Source: an uncultured Erythrobacter sp.
GTDB lineage: Bacteria; Pseudomonadota; Alphaproteobacteria; Sphingomonadales; Sphingomonadaceae
Assembly: GCA_947501215.1 (NCBI GenBank)
Contig: CANMUS010000002.1
Span: 372,001 to 436,000, forward strand
Direction of reading: 5' to 3'
DNA: 64,000 nucleotides
Position numbers and translations under genes: made by a program. Shown one piece after another: positions 1 through 8,146 of the stretch. The stretch's first letter is position 1. The number at the start of each line of letters is the position of its first letter. The notes beneath the pieces were generated by a model. That model searched no databases. It was not told where the DNA came from and saw only the letters and a program-made list of their open reading frames with translations.

Positions 1-85
1 CAGTTATGCCATGCTCAGTTATCGCTTCGCCAGCCCGCAATTTGCGCACTGCCGGGCGTGAGAGGCGCTCGAAACGTAGGGACAT
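1..85 (-). CDS. Tyrosine recombinase-type integrase, N-terminal fragment (cut by window edge)
   Basis: Only the first 28 codons lie in the window, reading leftward from an ATG at 85. The visible peptide begins MSLRFERLSRPAVRK and continues with an AGEAITEHGIT segment. That wording is typical of the extreme N-terminus of phage and island tyrosine integrases, just before the arm-type DNA-binding domain. The start lies 3 bases beyond the stop codon of the ribbon-helix-helix gene and lacks a strong ribosome binding site, so translation is probably coupled to that gene. The placement fits an island inserted in tRNA-Leu whose duplicated 3' end is at 8491-8545. The catalytic domain is outside the window, so the assignment rests on N-terminal resemblance only. 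Confidence 0.6.
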   Translation of the reverse strand, partial: MSLRFERLSRPAVRKLRAGEAITEHGIT

Positions 86-88
86 AGA

Positions 89-793
89 TCAACCGTCTTC
101 AGTCTCGCTGCTACCCGAGATGGTTGCGGCAATCGCTCTTCCACGCTCTCTGGCCGCACGAGAATGAGCCTCCGCTCTTCCTAGTTCGGCTTTCGCGACA
201 GCAAGATCGGACTCTATGTCTGCCAGCTCAGACCACAAGATGTCAGCGAGAGCGCCATCCATCTGGGCTTCAGCGTCGGCGTCCTCAAACCGTGCCAGAG
301 GGGTCTTTTCATACGGCCGGTCAGATATATCGATCTCGCTGGGGTCGTCACGCCTGCTAGGCCGGACAGCTCCAAGCTTCTTCAGCTCGGCGAGGATATT
401 TGCGCGCTCTTTTCTGACCCTCGCCAATTCGATCTGAGCCGAGACGATCTCATCATAATTCTTTGCTTTCGGCGCTGACCGTTCAAAAGCCTCAAGCACA
501 AGGTCGCGTGCCGCCCAAAACGTTTCGAGATCGTCGGTCCAAGACTTGCCTGTTGCTCGCTCAGCATGGGCCATCTGCGCATTGGCTTCAGCAAAAAGCT
601 CCCTGTTGCGCCTTGTCCCATATACAATGTCGTCATCTAAGCTTCGGGCAAGTCGCTCGCCGATCTCACCGTTCATCGAGTTGCCTGACTCTTGCGCCGC
701 GACCTGCAGTCGCTGGCGGAGGGTCTCTCTGAACCTGAGCTGCAACCCGACCATATCTTTGGGGGCGCGCTTCATTGTCCGTTTCTCTGTCAT
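89..793 (-). CDS. Arc-like ribbon-helix-helix DNA-binding protein with coiled-coil tail
   Basis: The 234-residue protein starts at ATG 793, chosen because an AAAGGAG ribosome binding site lies 6 bases upstream; an in-frame ATG at 847 has no such site. Residues about 12-50 (QLRFRETLRQRLQVAA, then NSMNGEIGERL) match the Arc/MetJ ribbon-helix-helix fold, in which a beta strand contacts the DNA major groove. The rest is charged and Ala/Glu-rich, with likely coiled coils, most clearly near the C-terminus. It lies directly upstream of the integrase and is transcribed divergently from the small HTH gene at 938. Two 22-bp palindromes between the two genes are candidate operators for it. Role inferred: repressor controlling integration and replication functions of the island. 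Confidence 0.75.
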   Translation of the reverse strand: MTEKRTMKRAPKDMVGLQLRFRETLRQRLQVAAQESGNSMNGEIGERLARSLDDDIVYGTRRNRELFAEANAQMAHAERATGKSWTDDLETFWAARDLVLEAFERSAPKAKNYDEIVSAQIELARVRKERANILAELKKLGAVRPSRRDDPSEIDISDRPYEKTPLARFEDADAEAQMDGALADILWSELADIESDLAVAKAELGRAEAHSRAARERGRAIAATISGSSETEDG

Positions 794-848
794 TCTAGCT
801 CCTTTGTTCTGCCCTGCGATACGACAGGCCAGCGACCCGGTCAACAAA

Positions 849-870
849 TTAGTAGCACATATGCCACTAA
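849..870. promoter_or_regulatory. Palindromic operator candidate, site 1
   Basis: A 22-bp imperfect palindrome with half-sites TTAGTAGC and GCCACTAA around a 6-base centre (7 of 8 positions symmetric). It lies between divergent genes and shares its half-sites with a second copy starting 48 bp away. Likely bound by the ribbon-helix-helix protein or the AlpA-like protein; which of the two cannot be told from sequence. Confidence 0.55.
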
Positions 871-896
871 GCTATTGCGTTCTTCAGCAATCGCAT

Positions 897-918
897 CTAG
901 TGGCGCATCTGCTACTAA
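897..918. promoter_or_regulatory. Palindromic operator candidate, site 2
   Basis: A second 22-bp palindrome with half-sites CTAGTGGC and GCTACTAA, the same half-site family as site 1 in the opposite order. It ends 19 bases before the ATG at 938, so a bound protein would sit close to the start of the rightward gene. Confidence 0.55.
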
Positions 919-937
919 ACAATATAAGGAGTGAACC

Positions 938-1141
938 ATGATTACATGCACCCCCGATGGCAGAGTGACGAGGGCAGAGGCTGCTCGGTTTTTAGGCTTC
1001 ACGGCCAAGACTTTGGCTGAGTGGCATCGGAAAGGCATAGGGCCGTCGTCCCTGCTGATAGGCGGCCGACGCTTCTATCGGTTAGAGGAGCTCCGCCTCT
1101 ATGCGGCTGGAGAAAAGCAGGTTCGACCCAAGGCTGCCTGA
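938..1141 (+). CDS. Small AlpA/MerR-like helix-turn-helix protein
   Basis: A 67-residue protein preceded by AAGGAG with 6-base spacing. The sequence TRAEAARFLGFTAKTLAEWHRKG is a classic helix-turn-helix of the AlpA/excisionase or MerR N-terminal type, followed by the wing GGRRFYRLEEL. Proteins of this size and form act as excisionases or activators of integrase and replication genes in islands and satellite phages. It is transcribed away from the ribbon-helix-helix/integrase pair and toward the HUH protein gene, a typical early-gene switch layout. The precise function (excision factor or activator) is inference. Confidence 0.75.
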   Translation: MITCTPDGRVTRAEAARFLGFTAKTLAEWHRKGIGPSSLLIGGRRFYRLEELRLYAAGEKQVRPKAA

Positions 1142-1228
1142 GCGAGAAACACCGGCTCAGTCCGGCTTGGCCGGCGCAGCAAAAAAGTCCTCTGGCACGC
1201 CTCTCGAGACGACGCCTTCCACACCTTT

Positions 1229-1242
1229 AGGCCATCTGGCCT
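1229..1242. repeat. Short perfect inverted repeat just before the rep-like gene
   Basis: AGGCC-ATCT-GGCCT, a 5-bp perfect stem with a 4-base loop, 12 bases before the ATG at 1255. It could be an operator or part of a nicking origin for the adjacent HUH protein. Short hairpins also occur by chance in GC-rich DNA. Confidence 0.3.
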
Positions 1243-1254
1243 GACTGCACGCAT

Positions 1255-2106
1255 ATGGCATCTAGCAAGAAGCTGACCACCTATCGCAAGAACCAATTTG
1301 AGGGCCCGAGAAGGCGCCGACCGAAGGTGCGTGCGCTGAATCGGGAGATCAGGCGCCGGATCGCAAGCGAACACCAGTTGGTTCAAGATATAGTTCGCGA
1401 TGCCGAAACGCGGGCTGCTCTCCTTGCAGGGCACGAACGGACTGTCTCGCCGCTGCGAGTATGGACAAATTTCGACCACTCTTCATGTGATCTGACCTCG
1501 CTGAGCCCCACCGACCTTCCTCAGTGGAGAGACGTAGGCGAATACCTGAAACTACACTTGCTGGCACAGTTAGGCATCTGGACTGGGGGATATGCCTTCA
1601 CGGTGAAAATACGGCCCGATCTCGAGGCCAAATGGAAGCGTGAAGGCATAGCACCCATGGACCGAATCAAACGAAACATAGCTGAGCGACTAGCCGCTGA
1701 AGGTCTCAGCGATCTGGAATACTGCTACGTCGTCGAGACCCGCTCGAAATCGGGCAAGTCGCGGTCTCAGCTACACCTTCATGGTGTCTTCATCGCAGAA
1801 GACGTCAGAGTGGCCACAAAATTCAAGGTCGTTATGGAGCGTGCGCTGGCACTCCATCCAAAAGGCCGTGCGGCAGCAGGAGTAAAGCCGAAGGCAGGCC
1901 CCGCTATCAACATTCAGCCATTGTATGAGAAGATCGACGGCAGCAGATATGGGAGAGGCAGGTGGGCAGGCTACGCAGCTAAAAACGTTCATAAGCCAGA
2001 CACGCGGTTCACAAGGCGCTTCTTCATGTCGCGAGCAGCTACCAGACTCGTTCGTGAATTTTGGGCATTGATCCTGGAAGAGCCGCTACCTCAGGTGGAC
2101 TTGTAA
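1255..2106 (+). CDS. Rolling-circle replication initiator-like HUH endonuclease
   Basis: A 283-residue protein carrying the three ordered motifs of rolling-circle Rep proteins. Motif 1 is a hydrophobic strand GGYAFTVKIRPD (residues 111-122). Motif 2 is LHLHG with the metal-binding His-x-His at 174 and 176. Motif 3 is GYAAKN with Tyr240 and Lys243 in the YxxK arrangement, where Tyr would nick DNA and form the 5'-phosphotyrosine link. The N-terminus is very basic. No clear ribosome binding site precedes ATG 1255. It follows the AlpA-like gene within the island. Families with this signature include plasmid and filamentous-phage initiators; no relaxase-type extended domain is visible. Inferred role: replication of the excised circle, or of a satellite genome. 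Confidence 0.65.
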   Translation: MASSKKLTTYRKNQFEGPRRRRPKVRALNREIRRRIASEHQLVQDIVRDAETRAALLAGHERTVSPLRVWTNFDHSSCDLTSLSPTDLPQWRDVGEYLKLHLLAQLGIWTGGYAFTVKIRPDLEAKWKREGIAPMDRIKRNIAERLAAEGLSDLEYCYVVETRSKSGKSRSQLHLHGVFIAEDVRVATKFKVVMERALALHPKGRAAAGVKPKAGPAINIQPLYEKIDGSRYGRGRWAGYAAKNVHKPDTRFTRRFFMSRAATRLVREFWALILEEPLPQVDL

Positions 2107-2147
2107 CTGTTCCCCAATAGCTTACGGTTTGCACGAGGGAGAAACCA

Positions 2148-2366
2148 ATGCAGGAACAGAATACTCAGCAACCACAGGAACAGAGCCGCGGCATGCAGAC
2201 CATTTGGATCTGCCTCGCAATCTTCACAGTGGGCTTCATTGGCATCGGTATCGCCTTGCAGGATGAAGAGAATTGCAAGGGCTTCATGGGCTCGGAGGAC
2301 AGAGAATGCGTGATTGAGCGGGGTATGCGCGCGGCAGATCGCCTCATGAGCCTGCCAGTCAGATAA
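2148..2366 (+). CDS. Small single-pass membrane protein, unknown function
   Basis: A 72-residue protein with a GAGGGAGA ribosome binding site before ATG 2148. The Gln-rich N-terminus (about 15 residues) is followed by one hydrophobic segment (IWICLAIFTVGFIGIGIAL, residues about 19-37) and a charged tail containing two Cys (NCKGF and RECVIE), which could form a disulfide. It lies 41 bases after the HUH gene on the same strand, so probably in the same transcript. Small hydrophobic proteins after a rep gene occur in filamentous phages and satellites, but nothing here proves a virion role. Confidence 0.6.
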   Translation: MQEQNTQQPQEQSRGMQTIWICLAIFTVGFIGIGIALQDEENCKGFMGSEDRECVIERGMRAADRLMSLPVR

Positions 2367-2450
2367 CCCAAGTCGCGGTGGTCATTAGCCACCCGACATC
2401 CAAAGTGATCGCGTGCACTGTTCGACCTCAACAACAAACGAGGTAGAACC

Positions 2451-2708
2451 ATGAAGCTATATCGCGCCCACCAGTTATGTCTCGAACCTGTCATCATGAT
2501 TGCTGAGAACGAGACTGAGGCGATCGCCAAGTTCCACTGGGCCATACTGAAAGGATTCGGCTACTGGCCGAGCGTGAGCTTCGCGGTCGATATACCCGAC
2601 CCTCGCGACCTTCCTCTCGGTGATGAGCTAGTCAACATGATGGAAGAAGATATGCCTGGCTTCGCCGCCATGACGACCGATGGTTGGGAATACGTGCCCT
2701 TCACTTGA
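2451..2708 (+). CDS. Hypothetical 85-residue island protein
   Basis: The reading frame starts at ATG 2451 behind a GAGGTAGAACC sequence that can serve as a ribosome binding site. The protein is acidic (MMEEDMPGF) with no membrane segment or recognisable motif. It follows the small membrane protein by about 85 bases and is followed by a hairpin at 2720-2752, so it is probably the last gene of the early operon. I do not recognise its family. Confidence 0.55.
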   Translation: MKLYRAHQLCLEPVIMIAENETEAIAKFHWAILKGFGYWPSVSFAVDIPDPRDLPLGDELVNMMEEDMPGFAAMTTDGWEYVPFT

Positions 2709-2719
2709 TCCTGACTGCG

Positions 2720-2752
2720 GGGCTTCCGTGTCTTGATTGGACTCGGAAGCCC
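2720..2752. terminator. Hairpin after the early island operon
   Basis: A perfect 9-bp stem, GGGCTTCCG paired with CGGAAGCCC, around a 15-base loop, 12 bases after the stop at 2708. No T-run follows on the plus strand, so termination strength is uncertain. It separates the rightward early genes from the leftward restriction-methyltransferase gene. Confidence 0.5.
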
Positions 2753-2936
2753 TAGAGGGATCGAGATGCTCCCACTCGGATGGAGCCGAAAAGCCGCGTT
2801 TTAGGAGCGCTGCCCTTGCAACATCATCTGCGAAACCTTGCAACGTGGAGATCCACGACAAACCGAATGTTGGGAGGCTTATTGCCACAGCAAGGGCCGG
2901 CACCGTCAATTGACGTTATGGTCCTCAACCCGCGAA

Positions 2937-5900
2937 CTAAAGCGGCTGAGTTTTTCTGGCTACCTCGGCGTCCGGCTGGTTGGCCATCAAAGCGTTGATC
3001 CAAGCGAGCGCAAGGTCGCGGCTAAGATAGCTGCCCCACGCGGCTAGTTCATGACGTTCGACGATTGGAAAGGTCGAATAGATGTAGCGAATGTCATCGC
3101 GGCTCTGCGCGGCGTTTGTGGGGTCGTAGATACCGTAGAGGATGAAGTAGAGCGCATCGAGCTTGGCGCGCAGCTGCAGGCGGCGCTCCTCGTCCCACAG
3201 GAATGGTGGCAGCACGTCGCCAGCATCATCGACATGCCCCATGTCGCGGGCGAAGGCCGCCATATCATGGGCGGTGTAAGTCAACTCCAGCACAGCTTCG
3301 CGCACGATCTCGGCAGCCGACTTGGGGCCGAATGAGCGATTGTAGGCGGCTGGCGGGATTACTGGGAGTTGCTCGACGATATACCAGTTTAGATGCTGAC
3401 CCTGGACCTTCTGTCGCGCGATGTAGTCAAGCGCGAGGGCGTTCAGGTTACCAAGCAAAAGCGCTCGGTCCTTCGCGGGATCAGCCGCCTCATCTTCGAG
3501 CAGCAGAAGCGGGAATGTATTTCCGGCAGCGCCGGTTGGGATCATGGACGCGATCATCGTGCGCACGTTCGTAGGGGCCGTTACGTCCTTAAAGCCCAGC
3601 GCATATTCCGATCGAACCAAGTCGTTCTTCGGCTGCACCCAGTATTGCGGGTCGGCGAGCCAGTCGGGGTCATGCAGTTCATGAATTTCGGCAGCGAGGG
3701 GCTGAGCTGGCCTATTCACGTTTTGCGGGTTTACGATAATACTCGCCGCACGGTGGTTGAAAGCTTGCACCATCTTGCCCTCGTAAAGGGGCACCCACTC
3801 ACCGTCGGCAGATTCATAGCGATTACCTCCTAGTGGCCATGCTCCGACCTCGTCCTCAAGTTCACCTCTAGTCCGAAAAAGGTGGCTGTCGGATGTCATG
3901 TTGATCGTTTGCGAATAACCGATCGACCATGGCTGATCGGCGGGATCAGTCACATCCTGGTGAAGCACCGGACAGCGCGCATAGACTCCGGTAGTGATCT
4001 TCATGTCTCGGCGCGTGCGGAAGACAGGAGCGGTTCCAGTATTAGGATTTACTCGCGAGAAATCGTCGGGACTTACCGGAAAAGCGTTGTCGGGATTTTC
4101 CCTCTCGCGCACGGCTTGAAGGAAAAAACCGCAAACTGTCCCATCAAACTCGCGCTTGGGGCTGGCGGTCATCGCCGCGAATTTGAAGCGGCTGTCTACA
4201 TCGGGAAAGAATGGCTCGTAGCCATATCGCGTTCGGCGGTTCTCGAAGTCGTAGAGCGACTTGATGTGACCATGGGTCGAGAGTCGCCTGAAGAATTTCG
4301 CCGAGGACAGGTCGGCCGCGATGCCGCTGGGAGTCAGGAGGCCGACCATCCCCTGTGGATGCACTAACGAGTGTGAGCGCTCGACGAAAAGCTTGTAAAT
4401 GTTCAGCTTGCCCTTGTTCAGGGTGGAGTAGATCGACTTTCCCTTCGCTACCTTCGTCGCCATCGCCATGCGTTTCGTAGCGCGCGCATATTGTTTAGCT
4501 AGTGGCGTGTCGGATGATCGCAACTGCCTGATGGCTGCCTTTCGTTTCGCGCCGCTCGGGGCAAGTGCAATCGAAGCATCGCGCGCCTCGAACCAAGGCA
4601 CCTCTTCGAACTCGAAGCGATCCCATGGCGGGTTGCCGATGACCGCATCGAAACCACCCTCGCGCCCGGCGCTGGCCCAGTTCTGCCAAACGCCGGGGAA
4701 AGCGATCTGCCAGTTGAGGAAACGCTCTTCGTCGATCAGCTGGCGGGCGCGGCTGACGATGTCCTTGATGCAATCGACGAGCTCGCTCGGCTCATATTCC
4801 TGCGCCTTTACCCGATCCTTGCTGCCGGACGCCTGAAACTGGGTAGATCTCGCAAACGGCTCTTCGCGCCCACGCATGATGGCGATCGTATCACCGAACT
4901 GACCGGCCAGCAGAGCGCGCACGGCGGTCTTCTCGCGCTTGTCGCTGATGTCGAGCCAGTCAAGGGCATGGATGAACTTTACGAATCCGTCGAGCTCCCC
5001 AATCTGCGCTTCGACGCCGTTCCACATCTCGGCGCTCTGCGTGGCCTCGGCGATCTCAGCGTCGGTCAGCGCCTCGATCGTCTGCATGACCCGCGCTTGG
5101 GTCTGCGCGCGCTGCAAAGGTTCGTGGAGAAACAGCGCCGCTCCTTCGCCCCCCTTGTCCATGGCATCGCGAACCCACATTCCGAACAGGCTGTCTCCAC
5201 AATGAAGGTGGTGGTCGATGAACGACAGCGGCGCGCCCACGGTGAAAGTGTGCAGCCACAGCGCGACCTTGGCCAATTCGACCGCCATGGGGTTCTTGTC
5301 CACGCCATGCACGCAGCGCTTCAATATCATGCGCTTGACCAGCTGGGGATCGTCCAGCTGTTCCTCGGCGATCGCCCAATCATGCTCCTGCGCGTTGTGC
5401 CAGATAGTAGAACGGATGCCCTCGATCTCCCGTGCGATGGGGCTCTGATAATCCTCGACCCCTGCTTCGGCAGCGATTTCGACTGCCCGCGCCATGGCTT
5501 CAAGCGCCTGGTTGGTCATGCGGTCTACCAGACTGACGAGGAAGTGCCCTGACCCCATGGCTGGATCGCAGACACGCAATCGGGTGATCGCCTTGGCCGG
5601 ATCAGCCCCTTCGAGCACCCGCAGCATGGATGCTACACTGTCATTTTTGCCAAGCGAGGCAATTGCGCTTCCGAACGCGGCATAGGCATCGTCGATAAGA
5701 GGGGCGAGGGTCTCGTCAATGATGAGCAGGACCAGTTCGTCTGGTGTGTAGTAACTGCCGCTTTCCTTGCGGGCGAAGATGTTCGGCAGCACCTCGAACT
5801 CGCCATCGACGCGCTTCATCTCGAACTCCAGCAGCCGCTCGTAGATGGAGCCAAGCTGCTGCACCGAAAGGTCGCGGTAATTGATGTAGCGGCGCAGGCC

Positions 5901-7115
5901 ATCGCGCTGCTCGTAGGAGAGGATGTCGAGCGCTTCGGCCATCACGCTGTCAGGCAGGCGGATGTCATTCAACAGCGGCGTCTGCACGGTGCTGAACAAG
6001 CCCCCGTTGTAAGGTGGCAGACCGACAGAGGGGTCTCCCTTGTCGATCATGATCGCGAGGCTGGAGAAGCGGTCCCAAATAGGGGTGGCCACACTGGAGA
6101 AGGTATCACCGGCATCCATGCGCTCGCCCACATCCTTGCGCGCTTCACGCAAGGCGTAATCGTCGTAGCGCTTGTCCTTTACCGGCAGCAGGCCGCGATC
6201 TTCGGCGTAAAGGATGAAGAGCAAACGATAGAGCAGGATCAGCGTGGCGTTCCTGATCTCGTCGAGGTCGGTATCGGCTGGTGCCCTGTCGGCGATGGCC
6301 TTGCCCAGCGAGGGATAGAGTTTGTCGAATACCAGGTCGGACAGGCTCTTGGCGACACGCTCTTCATAAAAGGCCGCCTCGCGCCGAGCACGGTCATGGA
6401 AGCTGGGGGCGTCCTTCGCAGTCCGCTCGAACGCGGTGCGGGAGAACATCGCAGCGAAAACGCGCAGCCAATGCTCCCGTTCTTTATCCGTCACCGCCGC
6501 ATCGAAGACATCGGCCTCCAACCCCATGATGCGGGCGACGTCGATCTCAAGATAGTCATCGATGGTGGAGCGGGCGCCGGAGTAGTAAAGGCGCCAGCGC
6601 GCCCCGTTGGTCAGGATACCCCAGCGCAGGTCGCCATTGGTCAGGTCATCGATGCGACGCAGGTAGCGCAGCAGTTGTGTCGATGGGGTCTCACGCTCCT
6701 GCCCCGAGCGCCCCTCTGCCCGATCTAGCGCGCGTCCCCACCGCTTGCTTTCGACGATCGCTGCGCCGAAGCCGTAGCGCTTCCATTCCTCGGCGTATTC
6801 GTTGGCGCTGGCCTTTGTGTCCTCGTCGATGAACAGCAATCCATCGGGAACATTGTCGCGGCCGCTGGACGACAGGTTCTGCTGGGTGAGCCACGAAGAC
6901 CAGCCCAGAGCTTCGAGAACGGGCCATACGAGGTCACTCTCGGTCGTCGCCTCATTGGGACGCGTCGAGTGTGGAAAAGCGCCCAGAAGCGTTTCTAGAC
7001 GCTCGCGCAATGCAGCGGCATCGATCTCTTCATAGGCAGCGCTGCGCTTAATGCCCTCGATGAGGTAATCTTGTGAGAAAAGCGAACCAGCAGTGAAAAG
7101 TGCGGCGTCGGTCAT
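2937..7115 (-). CDS. Type IIG (Eco57I-like) restriction endonuclease-methyltransferase fusion
   Basis: A protein of about 1,392 residues, counting from ATG 7115 (MTDAALFTAG); a TTG at 7151 would add 12. Residues about 50-125 hold a PD-(D/E)xK nuclease: PDGLLF with the metal-binding Asp near 91 and VESKRW with Glu122-x-Lys124. The central methyltransferase has motif I (CDPAMGSGHF, about 518) and motif IV (GNPPW, about 827), which mark an N6-adenine enzyme. The C-terminal third is presumably the target-recognition domain. One polypeptide would both methylate and cut, so no partner is needed. BREX PglX and DISARM methylases lack such a nuclease, and no BREX or DISARM partners are present. The gene looks intact and is the main defence cargo of the island. 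Confidence 0.85.
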   Translation of the reverse strand: MTDAALFTAGSLFSQDYLIEGIKRSAAYEEIDAAALRERLETLLGAFPHSTRPNEATTESDLVWPVLEALGWSSWLTQQNLSSSGRDNVPDGLLFIDEDTKASANEYAEEWKRYGFGAAIVESKRWGRALDRAEGRSGQERETPSTQLLRYLRRIDDLTNGDLRWGILTNGARWRLYYSGARSTIDDYLEIDVARIMGLEADVFDAAVTDKEREHWLRVFAAMFSRTAFERTAKDAPSFHDRARREAAFYEERVAKSLSDLVFDKLYPSLGKAIADRAPADTDLDEIRNATLILLYRLLFILYAEDRGLLPVKDKRYDDYALREARKDVGERMDAGDTFSSVATPIWDRFSSLAIMIDKGDPSVGLPPYNGGLFSTVQTPLLNDIRLPDSVMAEALDILSYEQRDGLRRYINYRDLSVQQLGSIYERLLEFEMKRVDGEFEVLPNIFARKESGSYYTPDELVLLIIDETLAPLIDDAYAAFGSAIASLGKNDSVASMLRVLEGADPAKAITRLRVCDPAMGSGHFLVSLVDRMTNQALEAMARAVEIAAEAGVEDYQSPIAREIEGIRSTIWHNAQEHDWAIAEEQLDDPQLVKRMILKRCVHGVDKNPMAVELAKVALWLHTFTVGAPLSFIDHHLHCGDSLFGMWVRDAMDKGGEGAALFLHEPLQRAQTQARVMQTIEALTDAEIAEATQSAEMWNGVEAQIGELDGFVKFIHALDWLDISDKREKTAVRALLAGQFGDTIAIMRGREEPFARSTQFQASGSKDRVKAQEYEPSELVDCIKDIVSRARQLIDEERFLNWQIAFPGVWQNWASAGREGGFDAVIGNPPWDRFEFEEVPWFEARDASIALAPSGAKRKAAIRQLRSSDTPLAKQYARATKRMAMATKVAKGKSIYSTLNKGKLNIYKLFVERSHSLVHPQGMVGLLTPSGIAADLSSAKFFRRLSTHGHIKSLYDFENRRTRYGYEPFFPDVDSRFKFAAMTASPKREFDGTVCGFFLQAVRERENPDNAFPVSPDDFSRVNPNTGTAPVFRTRRDMKITTGVYARCPVLHQDVTDPADQPWSIGYSQTINMTSDSHLFRTRGELEDEVGAWPLGGNRYESADGEWVPLYEGKMVQAFNHRAASIIVNPQNVNRPAQPLAAEIHELHDPDWLADPQYWVQPKNDLVRSEYALGFKDVTAPTNVRTMIASMIPTGAAGNTFPLLLLEDEAADPAKDRALLLGNLNALALDYIARQKVQGQHLNWYIVEQLPVIPPAAYNRSFGPKSAAEIVREAVLELTYTAHDMAAFARDMGHVDDAGDVLPPFLWDEERRLQLRAKLDALYFILYGIYDPTNAAQSRDDIRYIYSTFPIVERHELAAWGSYLSRDLALAWINALMANQPDAEVARKTQPL

Positions 7116-7318
7116 AGCCTGGGCATAGAATAGGCTGTCGATATGAACCAATATCGATGGCCTGTTCCTGCAACCTTATCACCAGTCGAACTCGCAAGCC
7201 CACCGATCGGGATCAACAGGTTCTCTGGTCGAAGGTCGATTCGAATCAGTCGCTTACGCCGCCCTGCTTGACTCTGCCCTAACCAACTGATTCAAAGAGG
7301 TGAATCTTGGGGGTCGAC

Positions 7319-8146
7319 ATGACTATTTGCGTGGCGGTTAAGGTGCATGATTGTCTAGTGTTTGCTGCCGATAGCGCTCTCTCTCTCGACTCTGGGGGGG
7401 ACACTCTCAATGTCTATGGTCACGGAAACAAGGTTTTCAACTTAGTCAAAGGGCTTCCTGTTTGCGCCATGTTTTGCGGCATGGGCAATATTGGGAAGGC
7501 GTCGATCTCGTCGATCGCCAAAGACCTTCGACGCGAATTGAGCGCTGAAGACGGAGGAATAGACCGAGAGGCCTACACGATTGAGGAGATCGCGCAGCGC
7601 GCCAAAGAGATGTTGTTTGATCGGCACTACGGTGAACTCGAGACCCCTCCTGCAAACCCCCACAGCTTGGAGTTCTTTGTGGGTGGCTACGGGGCAGGAT
7701 CAGACATCGCCGAAGTGTGGAAGATCGTCATCCTGAATGGGGACTGCGCGGGGCCTGTTCTACAGATGGGCGGGACAGATGCCTTTGTTCTGTGGGCTGG
7801 GCAGCCCGAGGCCCTTAATCGACTGATTTTGGGTTATAGCCAGTTCATGCCATCTGCATTACTTAGGGCCGGTGTCGAGCCGGATAAGCTCGCGGAGCTC
7901 ATCGACTCTGTTCGAGCAGAGACCATTACTCCGCTGGCAGAGAGCCCAATGCCCACCGGAGACGCGATTGCATTGGCCTACTTCTTGGTCGACGTCACAA
8001 AAAATTACGTGCACTTTCTGCGCGGCGCCGACACGGTCGGCGGAGAGACGGATCTCGCAACCGTAACCCGTCATGAAGGATTCAGGTGGATAAGCCGAAA
8101 GCACTTCTATCCACGAGAGCTGAACTTGGAGACAGATCATGCCTGA
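7319..8146 (+). CDS. Proteasome-like Ntn-hydrolase with predicted N-terminal threonine nucleophile
   Basis: The 275-residue protein begins MTICVAVKVHD. After removal of Met, Thr becomes residue 1; counting from it, Asp falls at 17 (FAADSA) and Lys at 37 (NKVF). The archaeal proteasome beta subunit has Thr1, an acidic residue at 17 and Lys33 before a hydrophobic-Phe pair, so the triad is matched with a 4-residue insertion. The following strand and Gly-rich turn (FCGMGNIG) also fit, as does the later VGGYGAGSD strand. I chose ATG 7319 over TTG 7307 because it exposes Thr directly; GGGGG sits 5 bases upstream. It is divergent from the restriction gene and overlaps the next gene by 8 bases. Whether it is a protease, and its substrate, are unknown. 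Confidence 0.65.
   Translation: MTICVAVKVHDCLVFAADSALSLDSGGDTLNVYGHGNKVFNLVKGLPVCAMFCGMGNIGKASISSIAKDLRRELSAEDGGIDREAYTIEEIAQRAKEMLFDRHYGELETPPANPHSLEFFVGGYGAGSDIAEVWKIVILNGDCAGPVLQMGGTDAFVLWAGQPEALNRLILGYSQFMPSALLRAGVEPDKLAELIDSVRAETITPLAESPMPTGDAIALAYFLVDVTKNYVHFLRGADTVGGETDLATVTRHEGFRWISRKHFYPRELNLETDHA

Noticed and set aside
2937..7115. BREX PglX or DISARM methylase
   Set aside because: The protein carries its own PD-(D/E)xK nuclease at the N-terminus, and no BrxC/BrxL/PglZ or Drm helicase genes are nearby; type IIG fits better.
7307..7318. TTG 7307 as start of the Ntn-hydrolase gene
   Set aside because: It has a fair ribosome binding site but would place four residues before the catalytic Thr with no Gly-Thr processing site; ATG 7319 exposes Thr after Met removal.
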